A program made the position numbers and the translations under genes. Source: an uncultured Spirochaetales bacterium (GTDB lineage: Bacteria; Spirochaetota; Spirochaetia; Sphaerochaetales; Sphaerochaetaceae). Taken from it: a stretch of DNA of 36,682 nt. The stretch lies in contig CAKQTE010000056.1 of assembly GCA_934276485.1 (NCBI GenBank), positions 1-36,682 of the forward strand, given 5' to 3'. A model generated the notes under the pieces. That model did not search any database. It had not been told where the DNA came from and worked only from the letters and a program-made list of their open reading frames with translations. Below are positions 15,944 to 24,081 of this stretch, piece after piece; the stretch's first letter is position 1; every line of letters begins with the position of its first letter.

Positions 15944-16269
15944 GCATTGTATAGCCTATTGCCATTATCAAGGTAGTAGGCTTTTCTTTTTTCAAATAGA
16001 TCTGTTAGGTTATCGTCTTTATCTGCCTTTACGTCTATTTCAATCAAAAACAGTTCTAGACCAAGAGAGGTGTAAGCCTCTTGAAGATTCTTGCTCTCAT
16101 GCATGCCCAAATCTAGCTTAAAGCGTTCGTCTTTATAGCTTTTGACACAATCTTCACTTTTTAGTAGGAATAGCTCTTCTGTTTTTAGGTTTGTTATTTT
16201 AACAATTCCCCTGATTTTCTCTTTTACTAGGAACTCTTTTGGTACTGGCATAGCCGAGATTTTAAACAT
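15940..16269 (-). CDS. GIY-YIG-like protein lacking the signature residues
   Basis: A 109-residue protein. The pattern GIVKITNLKTEELFLL, then RFKLDLGMHESKNLQ and a short hydrophobic strand ELFLIEI, resembles the beta-turn-beta and following helix of small Bacillus-type GIY-YIG family proteins (GVYxIxN...H.NKELQ). However, GIY is GIV (21-23) and YIG is replaced by LFL (33-35), and no catalytic Arg/Glu pair is evident. It is therefore probably inactive as a nuclease, or the resemblance is only structural. The start at 16269 is chosen by family length; ATG 16350 would add 27 residues and ATG 16251 would remove 6. No good ribosome binding site is seen. It is divergent from the V-ATPase operon. 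Confidence 0.55.
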   Translation of the reverse strand: MFKISAMPVPKEFLVKEKIRGIVKITNLKTEELFLLKSEDCVKSYKDERFKLDLGMHESKNLQEAYTSLGLELFLIEIDVKADKDDNLTDLFEKRKAYYLDNGNRLYNA

Positions 16270-16341
16270 TTTCACAGTTTCGGTAAAGATATCTACATTT
16301 ATTGCCAAAAACGGAAGAATGTTCCAAAAAAAACTTTGATT

Positions 16342-16370
16342 TTGAAACATTAACCTATTAAACTTAGTAC
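16342..16370 (+). promoter_or_regulatory. Weak candidate promoter for the V-ATPase operon
   Basis: TTGAAA (16342-16347), a 17-nt spacer and TAGTAC (16365-16370) lie 29 nt before the first V-ATPase gene. The -10 is a poor match, so the position is tentative. The rest of 16270-16399 holds no gene. Confidence 0.3.
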
Positions 16371-16399
16371 TAGTTGAATTTTTTATTAGGCGGTTTTAT

Positions 16400-16987
16400 A
16401 TGGAACAACAGATTCAAGACTTGATTGCCTCAATCAAGAAGGATGGCATCGAGCAAGCTAAGGCTGAAAGTGAGAAGATTTTAGCAGATGCCAATAAAAA
16501 AGCTTTGGATATAATTGCTAAGGCAGAAAGCGAGAAAGCTAAGATGCTTGAAGATGCAAAGAAGCAGATAGAGCTTGAGAGAAGCTCTTCTGAAGCAGCA
16601 ATCAAACAAGCAGCTAGAGATGTTTCTATTTCATTGAAAAAGGAAATAGAAAAGAAGTTCCAGGCAATATTGGAGCATAGCATCACAGATGAGATGAAGG
16701 GTGATGTTCTTTCCAAGTGCCTAGAGAGCGCTATCAAGTCTGAGCTCAATTCCAGCGACATCTATCTAGAGCTATCGAAAGAGGATTTTGCATCTCTTTC
16801 TGCTCAATTGGCTAAGAAGTTCGCAAACGAGATAAATAAGGGATTGGAATTCAAGGCATCTCCATCAGTTCAATCAGGATTCAGGATTGTTCAGAAAAAT
16901 GGAGCAGCTTATGTTGACTTGTCCGCAGAAGCATGCACTGACTTATTGCTTCCATATCTTTCAGATTCATTGAAAGGTATTTTGTAA
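16400..16987 (+). CDS. atpE: V-type ATPase subunit E
   Basis: A 195-residue peripheral stalk subunit. The N-terminal half is an unbroken charged helix (repeats of KAESEK, ANKKALD, EDAKKQIELE), as expected for the long coiled coil that pairs with a G/H-type subunit. The C-terminal half is a compact alpha/beta domain ending in a GFRIVQ...DLSAE segment typical of subunit E. It is the first gene of the V-ATPase operon, and AGGCGG precedes the ATG. No separate G/H-type partner gene is seen in the operon. Confidence 0.88.
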   Translation: MEQQIQDLIASIKKDGIEQAKAESEKILADANKKALDIIAKAESEKAKMLEDAKKQIELERSSSEAAIKQAARDVSISLKKEIEKKFQAILEHSITDEMKGDVLSKCLESAIKSELNSSDIYLELSKEDFASLSAQLAKKFANEINKGLEFKASPSVQSGFRIVQKNGAAYVDLSAEACTDLLLPYLSDSLKGIL

Positions 16988-16998
16988 GGGGATAAAGA

Positions 16999-17544
16999 GT
17001 GGCAGAGTACTACTATTTTGTCTCATCCCTTCCTGCTCTTTGGATGGAAAAGGATGCTCCTATCACATATAAGGAGTTTCTATCCCAAGCACAGGAGCAG
17101 CTTACAAAAGCTGACTATGCAGATTTGTTGAATGCAACCTTCTATCCAGAGGATAAGAAGAGCAAGAACAAGACTGTCATGGATTGGGAAAGTTTCATCT
17201 TCAAACTAAATGAGATGCTAACTGAAGCAAGAGCAAAAAAGCTAGGGCTTTCAGATCCCTCATATAGTGCAAGATGTGATAAGGATACCATCCTTGCTGA
17301 GAGTGTAAAAAGAATTATCGAAGAGCCTAATGCACTCAAGGCTGAGAGGATGATTCTCTCTTTGTACTTTGATTTTCTTGATCAGCATCAAGTATCATCA
17401 CCATTTTCAACAGATGCATTGATGATCTATGGCTTGAAACTCCAGATCAAGGAAAAGGCAAATAGCTTTGACAAAGAGAAGGGTAAGGCCGAGTTTGCAC
17501 GGCTGTTTTCTGATATTGAAAAGGATATTTTTCATAAGGAGTGA
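16999..17544 (+). CDS. DUF2764 V-ATPase-associated subunit
   Basis: A 181-residue protein starting with GTG (AAGGGGAT upstream), encoded between subunits E and A. It begins EYYYFVSSLPAL and is largely helical. Proteins of this family (DUF2764) occur at the same operon position in spirochaetes and some Bacteroidetes and are thought to stand in for subunit C. No subunit C gene is found in this operon, which supports that reading. The assignment rests on position, length and the N-terminal motif. The 3' end stops 2 nt before the subunit A start. Confidence 0.78.
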   Translation: MAEYYYFVSSLPALWMEKDAPITYKEFLSQAQEQLTKADYADLLNATFYPEDKKSKNKTVMDWESFIFKLNEMLTEARAKKLGLSDPSYSARCDKDTILAESVKRIIEEPNALKAERMILSLYFDFLDQHQVSSPFSTDALMIYGLKLQIKEKANSFDKEKGKAEFARLFSDIEKDIFHKE

Positions 17545-17546
17545 GT

Positions 17547-19271
17547 ATGGCGAGGAATAAAGGCCATGTTACAGGAGTAAATGGCAACATGGTAAATGTT
17601 GCTTTTGACGACCATGTAATCAAGAACGAAGTAGGCTACATTGTAGTTGGCAACGAAAGGCTTAAAGGTGAAGTCATCCGTGTAAATAATGGAGTAGCCA
17701 GCTTGCAGGTCTATGAAATGACAAACGGCATTGCTGTCGGTGATGAAGTTGAATTCACAGATGAGCTATTGTCAGTAGAACTAGGACCTGGACTTTTGAC
17801 ACAGGTTTTCGATGGACTACAGAATCCACTTCCAAATTTGGCAGAGAAATGTGGATTCTTTTTACAGCGTGGCGTTTACCTAGATCCAATTCCAAACAAG
17901 AATTGGGAGTTTACACCTTCAAAGAAGGTTGGTGACTTGATTGAAGCAGGAGACACAATTGGTACAGTTCCAGAGGGGCTATTTACTCACCAAATCATGG
18001 TTCCATTCAATCTACAGGGTACATGGAGCGTTAAGTCTATCAAGGCAAAAGGCGAATACAATGTTAGAGACACTGTATGTGTAATTGAGAACAAGAAAGG
18101 CGAGACCAAGGATTTGACAATGGTTATCTCTCAACCTGTAAAGGTAGCTATCAAGGGCTACAAGGAAAGAGTAATGCCAACAGATCCAATGGTTACAAAG
18201 ATTCGTATCATCGATACTTTCCTACCTGTTGCTAAGGGTGGTACATATTGTACTCCTGGTCCATTCGGAGCTGGAAAGACTGTATTGCAGCACCTTACAA
18301 GCCGTAACGCAGATGTAGACGTTGTAATCATCGCAGCTTGTGGAGAAAGAGCCGGAGAGGTTGTTGAAATCCTTAAGGAATTCCCAGAGCTTATCGACCC
18401 TAAGACTGGCAGAAGTTTGATGGAAAGAACAATCATCATTTGTAACACATCTTCAATGCCTGTTGCTGCAAGAGAGGCTTCTGTATACACAGCTGTAACA
18501 ATGGCTGAGTACTACAGAAACATGGGACTTGATGTATTGCTACTTGCAGACTCCACATCTCGTTGGGCTCAGGCTATGAGAGAGATGTCTGGAAGACTTG
18601 AGGAAATTCCTGGAGATGAAGCATTCCCTGCTTATCTTGAGTCCAGAATCGCAGAGTTCTACGAAAGAGCTGGTAAGGTTGTTCTTAAGGATGGCAGAAC
18701 AGGTACTGTAACAATTGGTGGATCAGTATCTCCTGCTGGTGGTAACTTTGAAGAACCAGTTACACAGGCAACCTTGAAGGTAGTTGGTGCATTCCATGGA
18801 CTATCAAGAGAGAGATCTGATGCAAGAAAGTATCCTGCAATCGATCCATTGGATTCCTGGTCAAAGTACAAGGGAATCATCAATCCTGAAAGAGTTCATG
18901 AAGCATACGACTATGTAAAGCGTTCTGCAGAGATCAACCAGATGATGAAGGTTGTAGGTGAGGAAGGAACAAGCTTGGATGATTACGTTGTATATCAGAA
19001 GGGTGAATTCGTTGACTCTGTATACTTGCAGCAGAACTCATTCGATCCTGTTGATGCTACTGTATCTGTTGATAGACAGAAGGCTGTATTCGAGGTTTTG
19101 GAAGAGATTCTAAATGCAGAATACAAGCTTGATGACAAGAAAGATGCAAGAAGCTTCTTCAACGAGCTAAGACAGCGTTTCTTGGATTGGAACGGAAAGC
19201 CAGAAGGCTCAGACGAATACAAGAAAGCAGAAGCTGATGTTAGAACTTTCTTCGAAGCAAGGATGAGGTAG
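17547..19271 (+). CDS. atpA: V-type ATPase catalytic subunit A
   Basis: A 574-residue catalytic subunit that hydrolyses or makes ATP in the V1 head. Walker A is GPFGAGKT (238-245). The protein has the A-specific bulge ('non-homologous region', about 110-190) and the downstream DVLLLADSTSRWAQA and GDEAFPAYLESR motifs. The start at 17547 has AAGGAG 5 nt upstream; the GTG at 17541 overlapping the previous stop is less likely. The gene is 4 nt upstream of atpB. Codons ending in C are more common here and in atpB than in neighbouring genes, consistent with high expression. Confidence 0.97.
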   Translation: MARNKGHVTGVNGNMVNVAFDDHVIKNEVGYIVVGNERLKGEVIRVNNGVASLQVYEMTNGIAVGDEVEFTDELLSVELGPGLLTQVFDGLQNPLPNLAEKCGFFLQRGVYLDPIPNKNWEFTPSKKVGDLIEAGDTIGTVPEGLFTHQIMVPFNLQGTWSVKSIKAKGEYNVRDTVCVIENKKGETKDLTMVISQPVKVAIKGYKERVMPTDPMVTKIRIIDTFLPVAKGGTYCTPGPFGAGKTVLQHLTSRNADVDVVIIAACGERAGEVVEILKEFPELIDPKTGRSLMERTIIICNTSSMPVAAREASVYTAVTMAEYYRNMGLDVLLLADSTSRWAQAMREMSGRLEEIPGDEAFPAYLESRIAEFYERAGKVVLKDGRTGTVTIGGSVSPAGGNFEEPVTQATLKVVGAFHGLSRERSDARKYPAIDPLDSWSKYKGIINPERVHEAYDYVKRSAEINQMMKVVGEEGTSLDDYVVYQKGEFVDSVYLQQNSFDPVDATVSVDRQKAVFEVLEEILNAEYKLDDKKDARSFFNELRQRFLDWNGKPEGSDEYKKAEADVRTFFEARMR

Positions 19272-19275
19272 TAGA

Positions 19276-20574
19276 ATGCAAAAGATATATACAAAAATTG
19301 AATCCATTGTAGGTAACGTTATCACTGTAAAGGCTACTGGTGTAAGAAATAGTGACCTTGCAGAGATTACTACCAGCACAGGAAAGAGCTACGCTAACGT
19401 AATCAAGCTTGATAACGATTTGGTATCCTTGCAGGTATTTTCGGGAGCTCAGGGCGTTTCAACTGGCGACAGCGTTAGATTCTTGGGCGTTCCTATGAGA
19501 GTCTCATTCTCAGACGATCTATTAGGACGTGTTTTCGATGGTGCTGGAAAGCCTAGAGACAATGGCCCAGAGTTAACAGATAACATGATTGAAATTGGAG
19601 GTCCTTCTGTAAACCCTTCTAAGCGTATCGTACCAAAGAAGATGATCAGAACTGGTATTCCAATGATTGATGTATTCAATACTCTAGTTGAATCACAGAA
19701 GCTCCCTATCTTCTCCATCTCCGGTGAGCCATACAACGAACTACTTGCACGTATTGCTATGCAGGCTGAAGTTGATATCATCGTCTTGGGAGGAATGGGA
19801 CTTAAGTATGATGACTATTTGTTCTTCAAGAACACTCTTGCTCAATCAGGAGCTCTTTCAAGAACGGTTATGTTCATTCATACAGCATCCGACCCAACTG
19901 TAGAGTGTACACTTGTTCCAGATATGGCACTTGCTGTAGCAGAGCGCTTTGCTCTTCAGGGAAAGAAGGTTCTTGTTCTTCTTACAGATATGACCAACTT
20001 TGCAGATTCATTGAAAGAAATGGCAATCACAATGGAACAGGTTCCTTCTAACAGAGGATATCCAGGAGACCTATATTCACAGCTTGCATCCAGATATGAG
20101 AAAGCTGTTGCTTTCGAGGGCGCTGGATCTGTAACAATTCTTTGTGTAACAACAATGCCTGGAGATGATGTAACGCACCCAGTACCAGATAACACTGGTT
20201 ATATTACTGAAGGACAGTACTATCTAAAGGGTGGTCACATTGAGCCATTCGGTTCCTTGTCCAGATTGAAGCAGAACGTCAATAAGGATACAAGAGATGA
20301 CCATAGATCCTTGATGGATGGTATGATCAAGCTTTATTCACAGTACAAGGATTCCCTTGAGAAGAAGTCCATGGGATTCTTGATGAGTGACTGGGATGAA
20401 AAGCTTCTTAAGTATGGTGCTCTCTTTGAATCAAAGTTGATGGACCTCTCTGTAAACATTCCTTTAGAGGAGGCCTTGGATCTTGGTTGGGAAATCCTTG
20501 CAGAGTGTTTTGAACCAAACGAAACACTTCTAAAGTCAGATCTCATCGCAAAATATTGGCCAAAGGAAAGGTAA
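19276..20574 (+). CDS. atpB: V-type ATPase regulatory subunit B
   Basis: A 432-residue non-catalytic subunit alternating with A in the V1 hexamer. It shows the B-type loop ISGEPYNELLARIAMQ instead of a Walker A, plus VLLTDMTNFADSLKE, EQVPSNRGYPGDLYSQLA and the IEPFGSLSRLKQ segment. The start has GAGG 7 nt upstream. Length and order fit the family. Confidence 0.97.
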   Translation: MQKIYTKIESIVGNVITVKATGVRNSDLAEITTSTGKSYANVIKLDNDLVSLQVFSGAQGVSTGDSVRFLGVPMRVSFSDDLLGRVFDGAGKPRDNGPELTDNMIEIGGPSVNPSKRIVPKKMIRTGIPMIDVFNTLVESQKLPIFSISGEPYNELLARIAMQAEVDIIVLGGMGLKYDDYLFFKNTLAQSGALSRTVMFIHTASDPTVECTLVPDMALAVAERFALQGKKVLVLLTDMTNFADSLKEMAITMEQVPSNRGYPGDLYSQLASRYEKAVAFEGAGSVTILCVTTMPGDDVTHPVPDNTGYITEGQYYLKGGHIEPFGSLSRLKQNVNKDTRDDHRSLMDGMIKLYSQYKDSLEKKSMGFLMSDWDEKLLKYGALFESKLMDLSVNIPLEEALDLGWEILAECFEPNETLLKSDLIAKYWPKER

Positions 20575-20578
20575 AGAA

Positions 20579-21190
20579 GTGGCAGTAAAACTGACGAAGA
20601 ATGAACAGAAGAAGCAGAAGGATGCTTTAAAGCAATTCAATCGCTATCTTCCTACATTGCAGCTCAAGAAGCAGCAGCTTCAAGTTGTCATTAGACAATG
20701 CGAGGCTGAGATAGCTGAGCTTCGAGAAGAGCAAAAAAGAGCTGTAGAAGGACTTGATGATTGGATTGCAGTATACTCTGCAAATTCACTTCTTCCACCG
20801 GAGCTGTCCATTGGCAAATTGGTTAAAGTCAAGGAAATCCTTTTGGAAGAAGGAAATATTGCAGGTGTTAAGGTTCCTGTATTTAAAGAGCTTCTATTTG
20901 AGGATATTAGCTATGACTTAAGAGTTTACCCACTTTGGGTAGATAAGGCATTGATCGCACTTAGGGATATAGCTAAGTATGATGCACTTATATCGACCTT
21001 GCAAAAGCGTATTGAGCTATTGAATAAGGAACTAAGAGTTACCAGCCAGAGAGTCAATCTCTTTGAGAAGGTAAAGATTCCTGAAACCAAGGAAAATATA
21101 AGAGTAATTGGAATCTATCTTCAGGATCAGCAGACAGCTGCTGTTGTAAGAGGAAAGATTTCAAAGAAGAAACTTGTGAGGGTAGGCTGA
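20579..21190 (+). CDS. atpD: V-type ATPase central stalk subunit D
   Basis: A 203-residue rotor shaft subunit. It has a long N-terminal helix (LTKNEQKKQKDALKQFNRYL), a loop-rich middle, and a long C-terminal helix (LISTLQKRIELLNKELRVTSQRVNLFEKV). These form the antiparallel coiled coil of subunit D. It starts with GTG at 20579, 4 nt after atpB, preceded by AAAGG. It overlaps the start of the subunit I gene by 1 nt. A shorter central-stalk subunit F is not found in the window. Confidence 0.92.
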   Translation: MAVKLTKNEQKKQKDALKQFNRYLPTLQLKKQQLQVVIRQCEAEIAELREEQKRAVEGLDDWIAVYSANSLLPPELSIGKLVKVKEILLEEGNIAGVKVPVFKELLFEDISYDLRVYPLWVDKALIALRDIAKYDALISTLQKRIELLNKELRVTSQRVNLFEKVKIPETKENIRVIGIYLQDQQTAAVVRGKISKKKLVRVG

Positions 21191-23049
21191 TGATTGAGAG
21201 AATGAGTAAGATAACTGTTTTCTCAGAAAGCAGCAGAAAAACAGAGTTGCTTCTTTCCTTAAGAGAATTTGGAGCAGTCCATATCTCAGAACTCGTTGAG
21301 AGAACAGAGAAAGTAGATAATCTAGAGAAATCAAACTCCAGATATGCTCGCATGATCTCTCTTATTGAAGAAAAGAATGGAAAGGCTTTGAAGACTACTA
21401 AGCAATTGTCACTATCGGACGAACAGTTCAATAGTGTCATCACATCTCTTGAGAGTGCTGTTGATGAAACAGTAAAACTTGAAAACGAGATGCATGTGCT
21501 TAATGTCGAGAAAGAGAGAATCTCTCCATTTGGCAACTTTGATGTCAAGGGTTTGAAAGACTTAGAACGTGAAGGCTTGAAGTTCAATTTCTATACACTT
21601 AGCAAAAAGGAACTTGCAAAACTTGAAAAGGCAGATGAGCGTTTCTTGCGCATCAAGTACACAGGAAAGATGTTTGCAGTTGCGCTTATAAATGCAGAGA
21701 TGCCTGCTGGCATTCAAGCATCCTTATTTGAATTGCCTGAGAATTCCTTAGCTGAGATAGATGCAAAACTAGTATCAGACAGGGAAAGAGTCAAAGCTCT
21801 TTCTGAGAAGTTTGTATCAGCAGGATGCTACGTGGATCAGATCAAGGAGAAAATGGCTGAAGCAGATGAGAAAATCATCTACGAAAAAGTCAGCTCAAGT
21901 GTCAAGAACGAGGATGATATCATCTACATTTCTGGATATATTCCAGATGAGACGATATCCTCTTTCAAGGACTATTGTAAGAAAAATGTTGTTGGATATC
22001 TAATTTCTGCACCAACAGAGGAGGATGCTCCTCCTACAAAGGTAAAGAGAAAAGGTTTTGTTAAGTTCATTGGTCCAGTATTTGATATGCTTAATCTTAT
22101 TCCTGGATACAATGAAGCCGATATATCACTATGGTTTGAGCTATTCTTGACGTTGTTCTTTGCAATGATCATCGGAGATGCAGGCTATGGCTTGATCTTC
22201 CTGCTTGCTGCAATAGGACTGAATGTAAAGAGTAAGAAATGCAATGACCTTAATGCACTGCTGTATGTATTTAGCTCGTCTACAATCGTTTGGGGTGCAT
22301 TGACAGGAACATGGTTTGGATCAGGAATCATTCTTGAAAAACTATCTTTCTTGCAATTCTTCGTTGTCCCAGCAATTACCAACTTCCCAGAGATTATGGG
22401 AGTCGATGCTGCTTGGGCTCAGAATATGCTAATGAAGTTCTGTTTCATGATAGGAACAGTACATATCTCACTAGCTTGCTTGATCAATGTAGTTAGAAAG
22501 ATTCCAAAGAAAGATCTTTCCTTTGTTGCTGATATCGGTTGGCTGATAGATACTTGCTTGCTATATCTATTGGTTCTATATCTTGTTATTGGAGAGGATG
22601 CTCCTCTTACACTTATCGCATCCGGCGTTGGTGTAGGATTCGTGCTTGTCTGTCTATTTGGCGCACAGGCTCCTGGAGTACCATTCGGTAAGGGCGTAAA
22701 GGCTTCCCTCGGTGGATTCTTTACCAACTTCTTGAATACAGTTTCCTGTTTCTCCAATATCATGAGCTATATCAGACTCTTTGCAGTCGGAATGGCATCA
22801 TTGGCAATTGCTCAATCATTTAATGATATGGCAGAGCCTCTATTGCATTCTTTAGCTCTACCAGCAGGCATATTGATTTTGATTATTGGTCATTTGATCA
22901 ATATAGTAATGGGACTATTGTCCGTAGTTGTACATGGTGTAAGACTTAATGTACTCGAATTCTCCAACCAGCTCGGAATGGAGTGGAGTGGATACAAATA
23001 TGATCCTTTTAGAGAAAAGAATAGGGATCAAGTAGAAAATGCAGTCTAA
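21190..23049 (+). CDS. atpI: V-type ATPase membrane subunit I (a-type)
   Basis: A 619-residue stator subunit that forms the ion half-channels against the K ring. The N-terminal 300 residues are soluble and helical (peripheral stalk contact). The rest carries about seven to eight transmembrane helices, starting near SLWFELFLTLFFAMIIGDAG. The essential arginine is R529 in MSYIRLFAVGMA. The start at 21190 overlaps the atpD stop; the in-frame ATG at 21202 is an alternative. The protein is close to the usual 620-660 residues. Confidence 0.95.
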   Translation: MIERMSKITVFSESSRKTELLLSLREFGAVHISELVERTEKVDNLEKSNSRYARMISLIEEKNGKALKTTKQLSLSDEQFNSVITSLESAVDETVKLENEMHVLNVEKERISPFGNFDVKGLKDLEREGLKFNFYTLSKKELAKLEKADERFLRIKYTGKMFAVALINAEMPAGIQASLFELPENSLAEIDAKLVSDRERVKALSEKFVSAGCYVDQIKEKMAEADEKIIYEKVSSSVKNEDDIIYISGYIPDETISSFKDYCKKNVVGYLISAPTEEDAPPTKVKRKGFVKFIGPVFDMLNLIPGYNEADISLWFELFLTLFFAMIIGDAGYGLIFLLAAIGLNVKSKKCNDLNALLYVFSSSTIVWGALTGTWFGSGIILEKLSFLQFFVVPAITNFPEIMGVDAAWAQNMLMKFCFMIGTVHISLACLINVVRKIPKKDLSFVADIGWLIDTCLLYLLVLYLVIGEDAPLTLIASGVGVGFVLVCLFGAQAPGVPFGKGVKASLGGFFTNFLNTVSCFSNIMSYIRLFAVGMASLAIAQSFNDMAEPLLHSLALPAGILILIIGHLINIVMGLLSVVVHGVRLNVLEFSNQLGMEWSGYKYDPFREKNRDQVENAV

Positions 23050-23069
23050 AGCAAATAAGGAGTTTGATA

Positions 23070-23507
23070 ATGAATAGTATCGCTTATGTAGGAATGGCTT
23101 GTGCTTTGTGTCTATCAGCACTCGGTTCAGGATTGGGAGCAGGAGCTGCTTCCCTAGCATCAGTTGGAGGATGGAAGAAGTGCTATGCAAATGGTAAGGC
23201 TGTTCCATTTATCTTGGTAGGATTTGCAGGTGCACCTCTTACTCAGACAATTTACGGCTTCTTGTTGATGAACTTCATCCGTTCAGCTTTCGCTGGTGGT
23301 GCAAATGCACTTCTATGCTTCTTCGTTGGCCTATTGGGTGGAACAGCAATTGGTGTATCTGCTTACATCCAGGGAAAGGTTGCTGCAGTTTCTGCAGATG
23401 CTTTGGCTGAGACAGGAAAGGGTACAGCTAACTACTTTATCGTAATTGGTATCGTAGAAACAGTTGCTCTCTTCACTCTCGTATTCAGCTTGTTGCTTCT
23501 TCAGTAA
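23070..23507 (+). CDS. atpK: V-type ATPase membrane rotor subunit K (c ring)
   Basis: A 145-residue proteolipid with four hydrophobic helices, a fused double hairpin. Only the second hairpin has the ion-binding carboxylate, E130 in GIVETVALF; the first has Q59 at the equivalent place. T58, Q59, Q101 and E130 correspond to the Na+ ligands Thr64, Gln65, Gln110 and Glu139 of Enterococcus hirae NtpK. The APLTQTIYG stretch aligns with that protein's PGTQGLYG segment. Sodium coupling is therefore likely, by inference. The start at 23070 has AAGGAG 8 nt upstream; a TTG at 23064 is less likely. It is the last recognisable V-ATPase gene. Confidence 0.94.
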   Translation: MNSIAYVGMACALCLSALGSGLGAGAASLASVGGWKKCYANGKAVPFILVGFAGAPLTQTIYGFLLMNFIRSAFAGGANALLCFFVGLLGGTAIGVSAYIQGKVAAVSADALAETGKGTANYFIVIGIVETVALFTLVFSLLLLQ

Positions 23508-23517
23508 GGATCAAGTC

Positions 23518-23973
23518 TTGCATCTAAAGCATATAAATATAGCTTGTAAAGATCTAAGCTCCAGTGCCCTATTTTATATAGGGCTCTTGGAGCTTGATGT
23601 TTTTTCAAGTGTTGATGGAAAAATCGAGCTATGTGATGGAATCGTGTTAATGAGCATTGATGAGTATATGAAAGCAAATGCTATTAATGTTCTTGATTAT
23701 TCAAAGAGTGACAAGGTATCTCTTGAGTTCGAGATTCTATCTTTTGATAAGTTTCTCTATAGGCTATATAAAATTGATTACACTATCGACTATCATATAG
23801 CAGTTGTAAATGGCTCACGCATTATAAAGCTTCATGATCCAGATGGAAACACTGTGATCATCAAGGAAGCCGATGATAAGAGAGCCAAGATGTCATATGA
23901 GCCAGAATTGATGGATAACCATACAATCGAAACACAGTTTATGAACACTATCATCTTTCAAGAAGAAAAATAG
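23518..23973 (+). CDS. VOC (glyoxalase/bleomycin-resistance fold) protein
   Basis: A 151-residue single-module VOC-fold protein. It opens HLKHINIACKDLSSSALFYI, matching the usual metal-ligand histidine and the helix that follows. It continues to KLHDPDGNTVIIKE, the standard DPDGN turn and terminal Glu. The ligand and reaction are unknown. I place the start at TTG 23518, because AAGGA (23506-23510) lies 7 nt upstream and the frame then begins exactly at the VOC strand. The only upstream ATG, at 23464, lies inside atpK and would add 18 unrelated residues. It is 10 nt after atpK and probably co-transcribed with the V-ATPase genes. Confidence 0.78.
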   Translation: MHLKHINIACKDLSSSALFYIGLLELDVFSSVDGKIELCDGIVLMSIDEYMKANAINVLDYSKSDKVSLEFEILSFDKFLYRLYKIDYTIDYHIAVVNGSRIIKLHDPDGNTVIIKEADDKRAKMSYEPELMDNHTIETQFMNTIIFQEEK

Positions 23974-23983
23974 AAAGTATGTT

Positions 23984-24022
23984 AATAGCCAAATGTTTTA
24001 ACGATTAATGCATTTTGCTATT
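23984..24022. terminator. Nested inverted repeat after the VOC gene
   Basis: AATAGCCAAATG (23984-23995) pairs with CATTTTGCTATT (24011-24022), one mismatch in 12, enclosing a small TTAA/TTAA palindrome. It lies between the V-ATPase/VOC unit and the next promoter. No T-run follows on the plus strand, so it may be a factor-assisted terminator or a protein site. Confidence 0.45.
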
Positions 24023-24046
24023 GGCGTAGATTCGTCCCTTCAATAT

Positions 24047-24074
24047 TTAACAACTCATCTCTTTTTGGTATTAT
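24047..24074 (+). promoter_or_regulatory. Promoter placing transcription start at the ATG of the next gene
   Basis: TTAACA (24047-24052, 5 of 6), a 16-nt spacer and TATTAT (24069-24074, 5 of 6) predict initiation at about 24081-24082, where the coding sequence begins. There is no Shine-Dalgarno between them. Confidence 0.55.
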
Positions 24075-24081
24075 TTTTCCT

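Noticed and set aside
21054..21587. Minus-strand frame of 177 codons across the atpD/atpI junction
   Set aside because: Serine/leucine-rich shadow of charged helical coding sequence; both plus-strand genes here are clear V-ATPase subunits.
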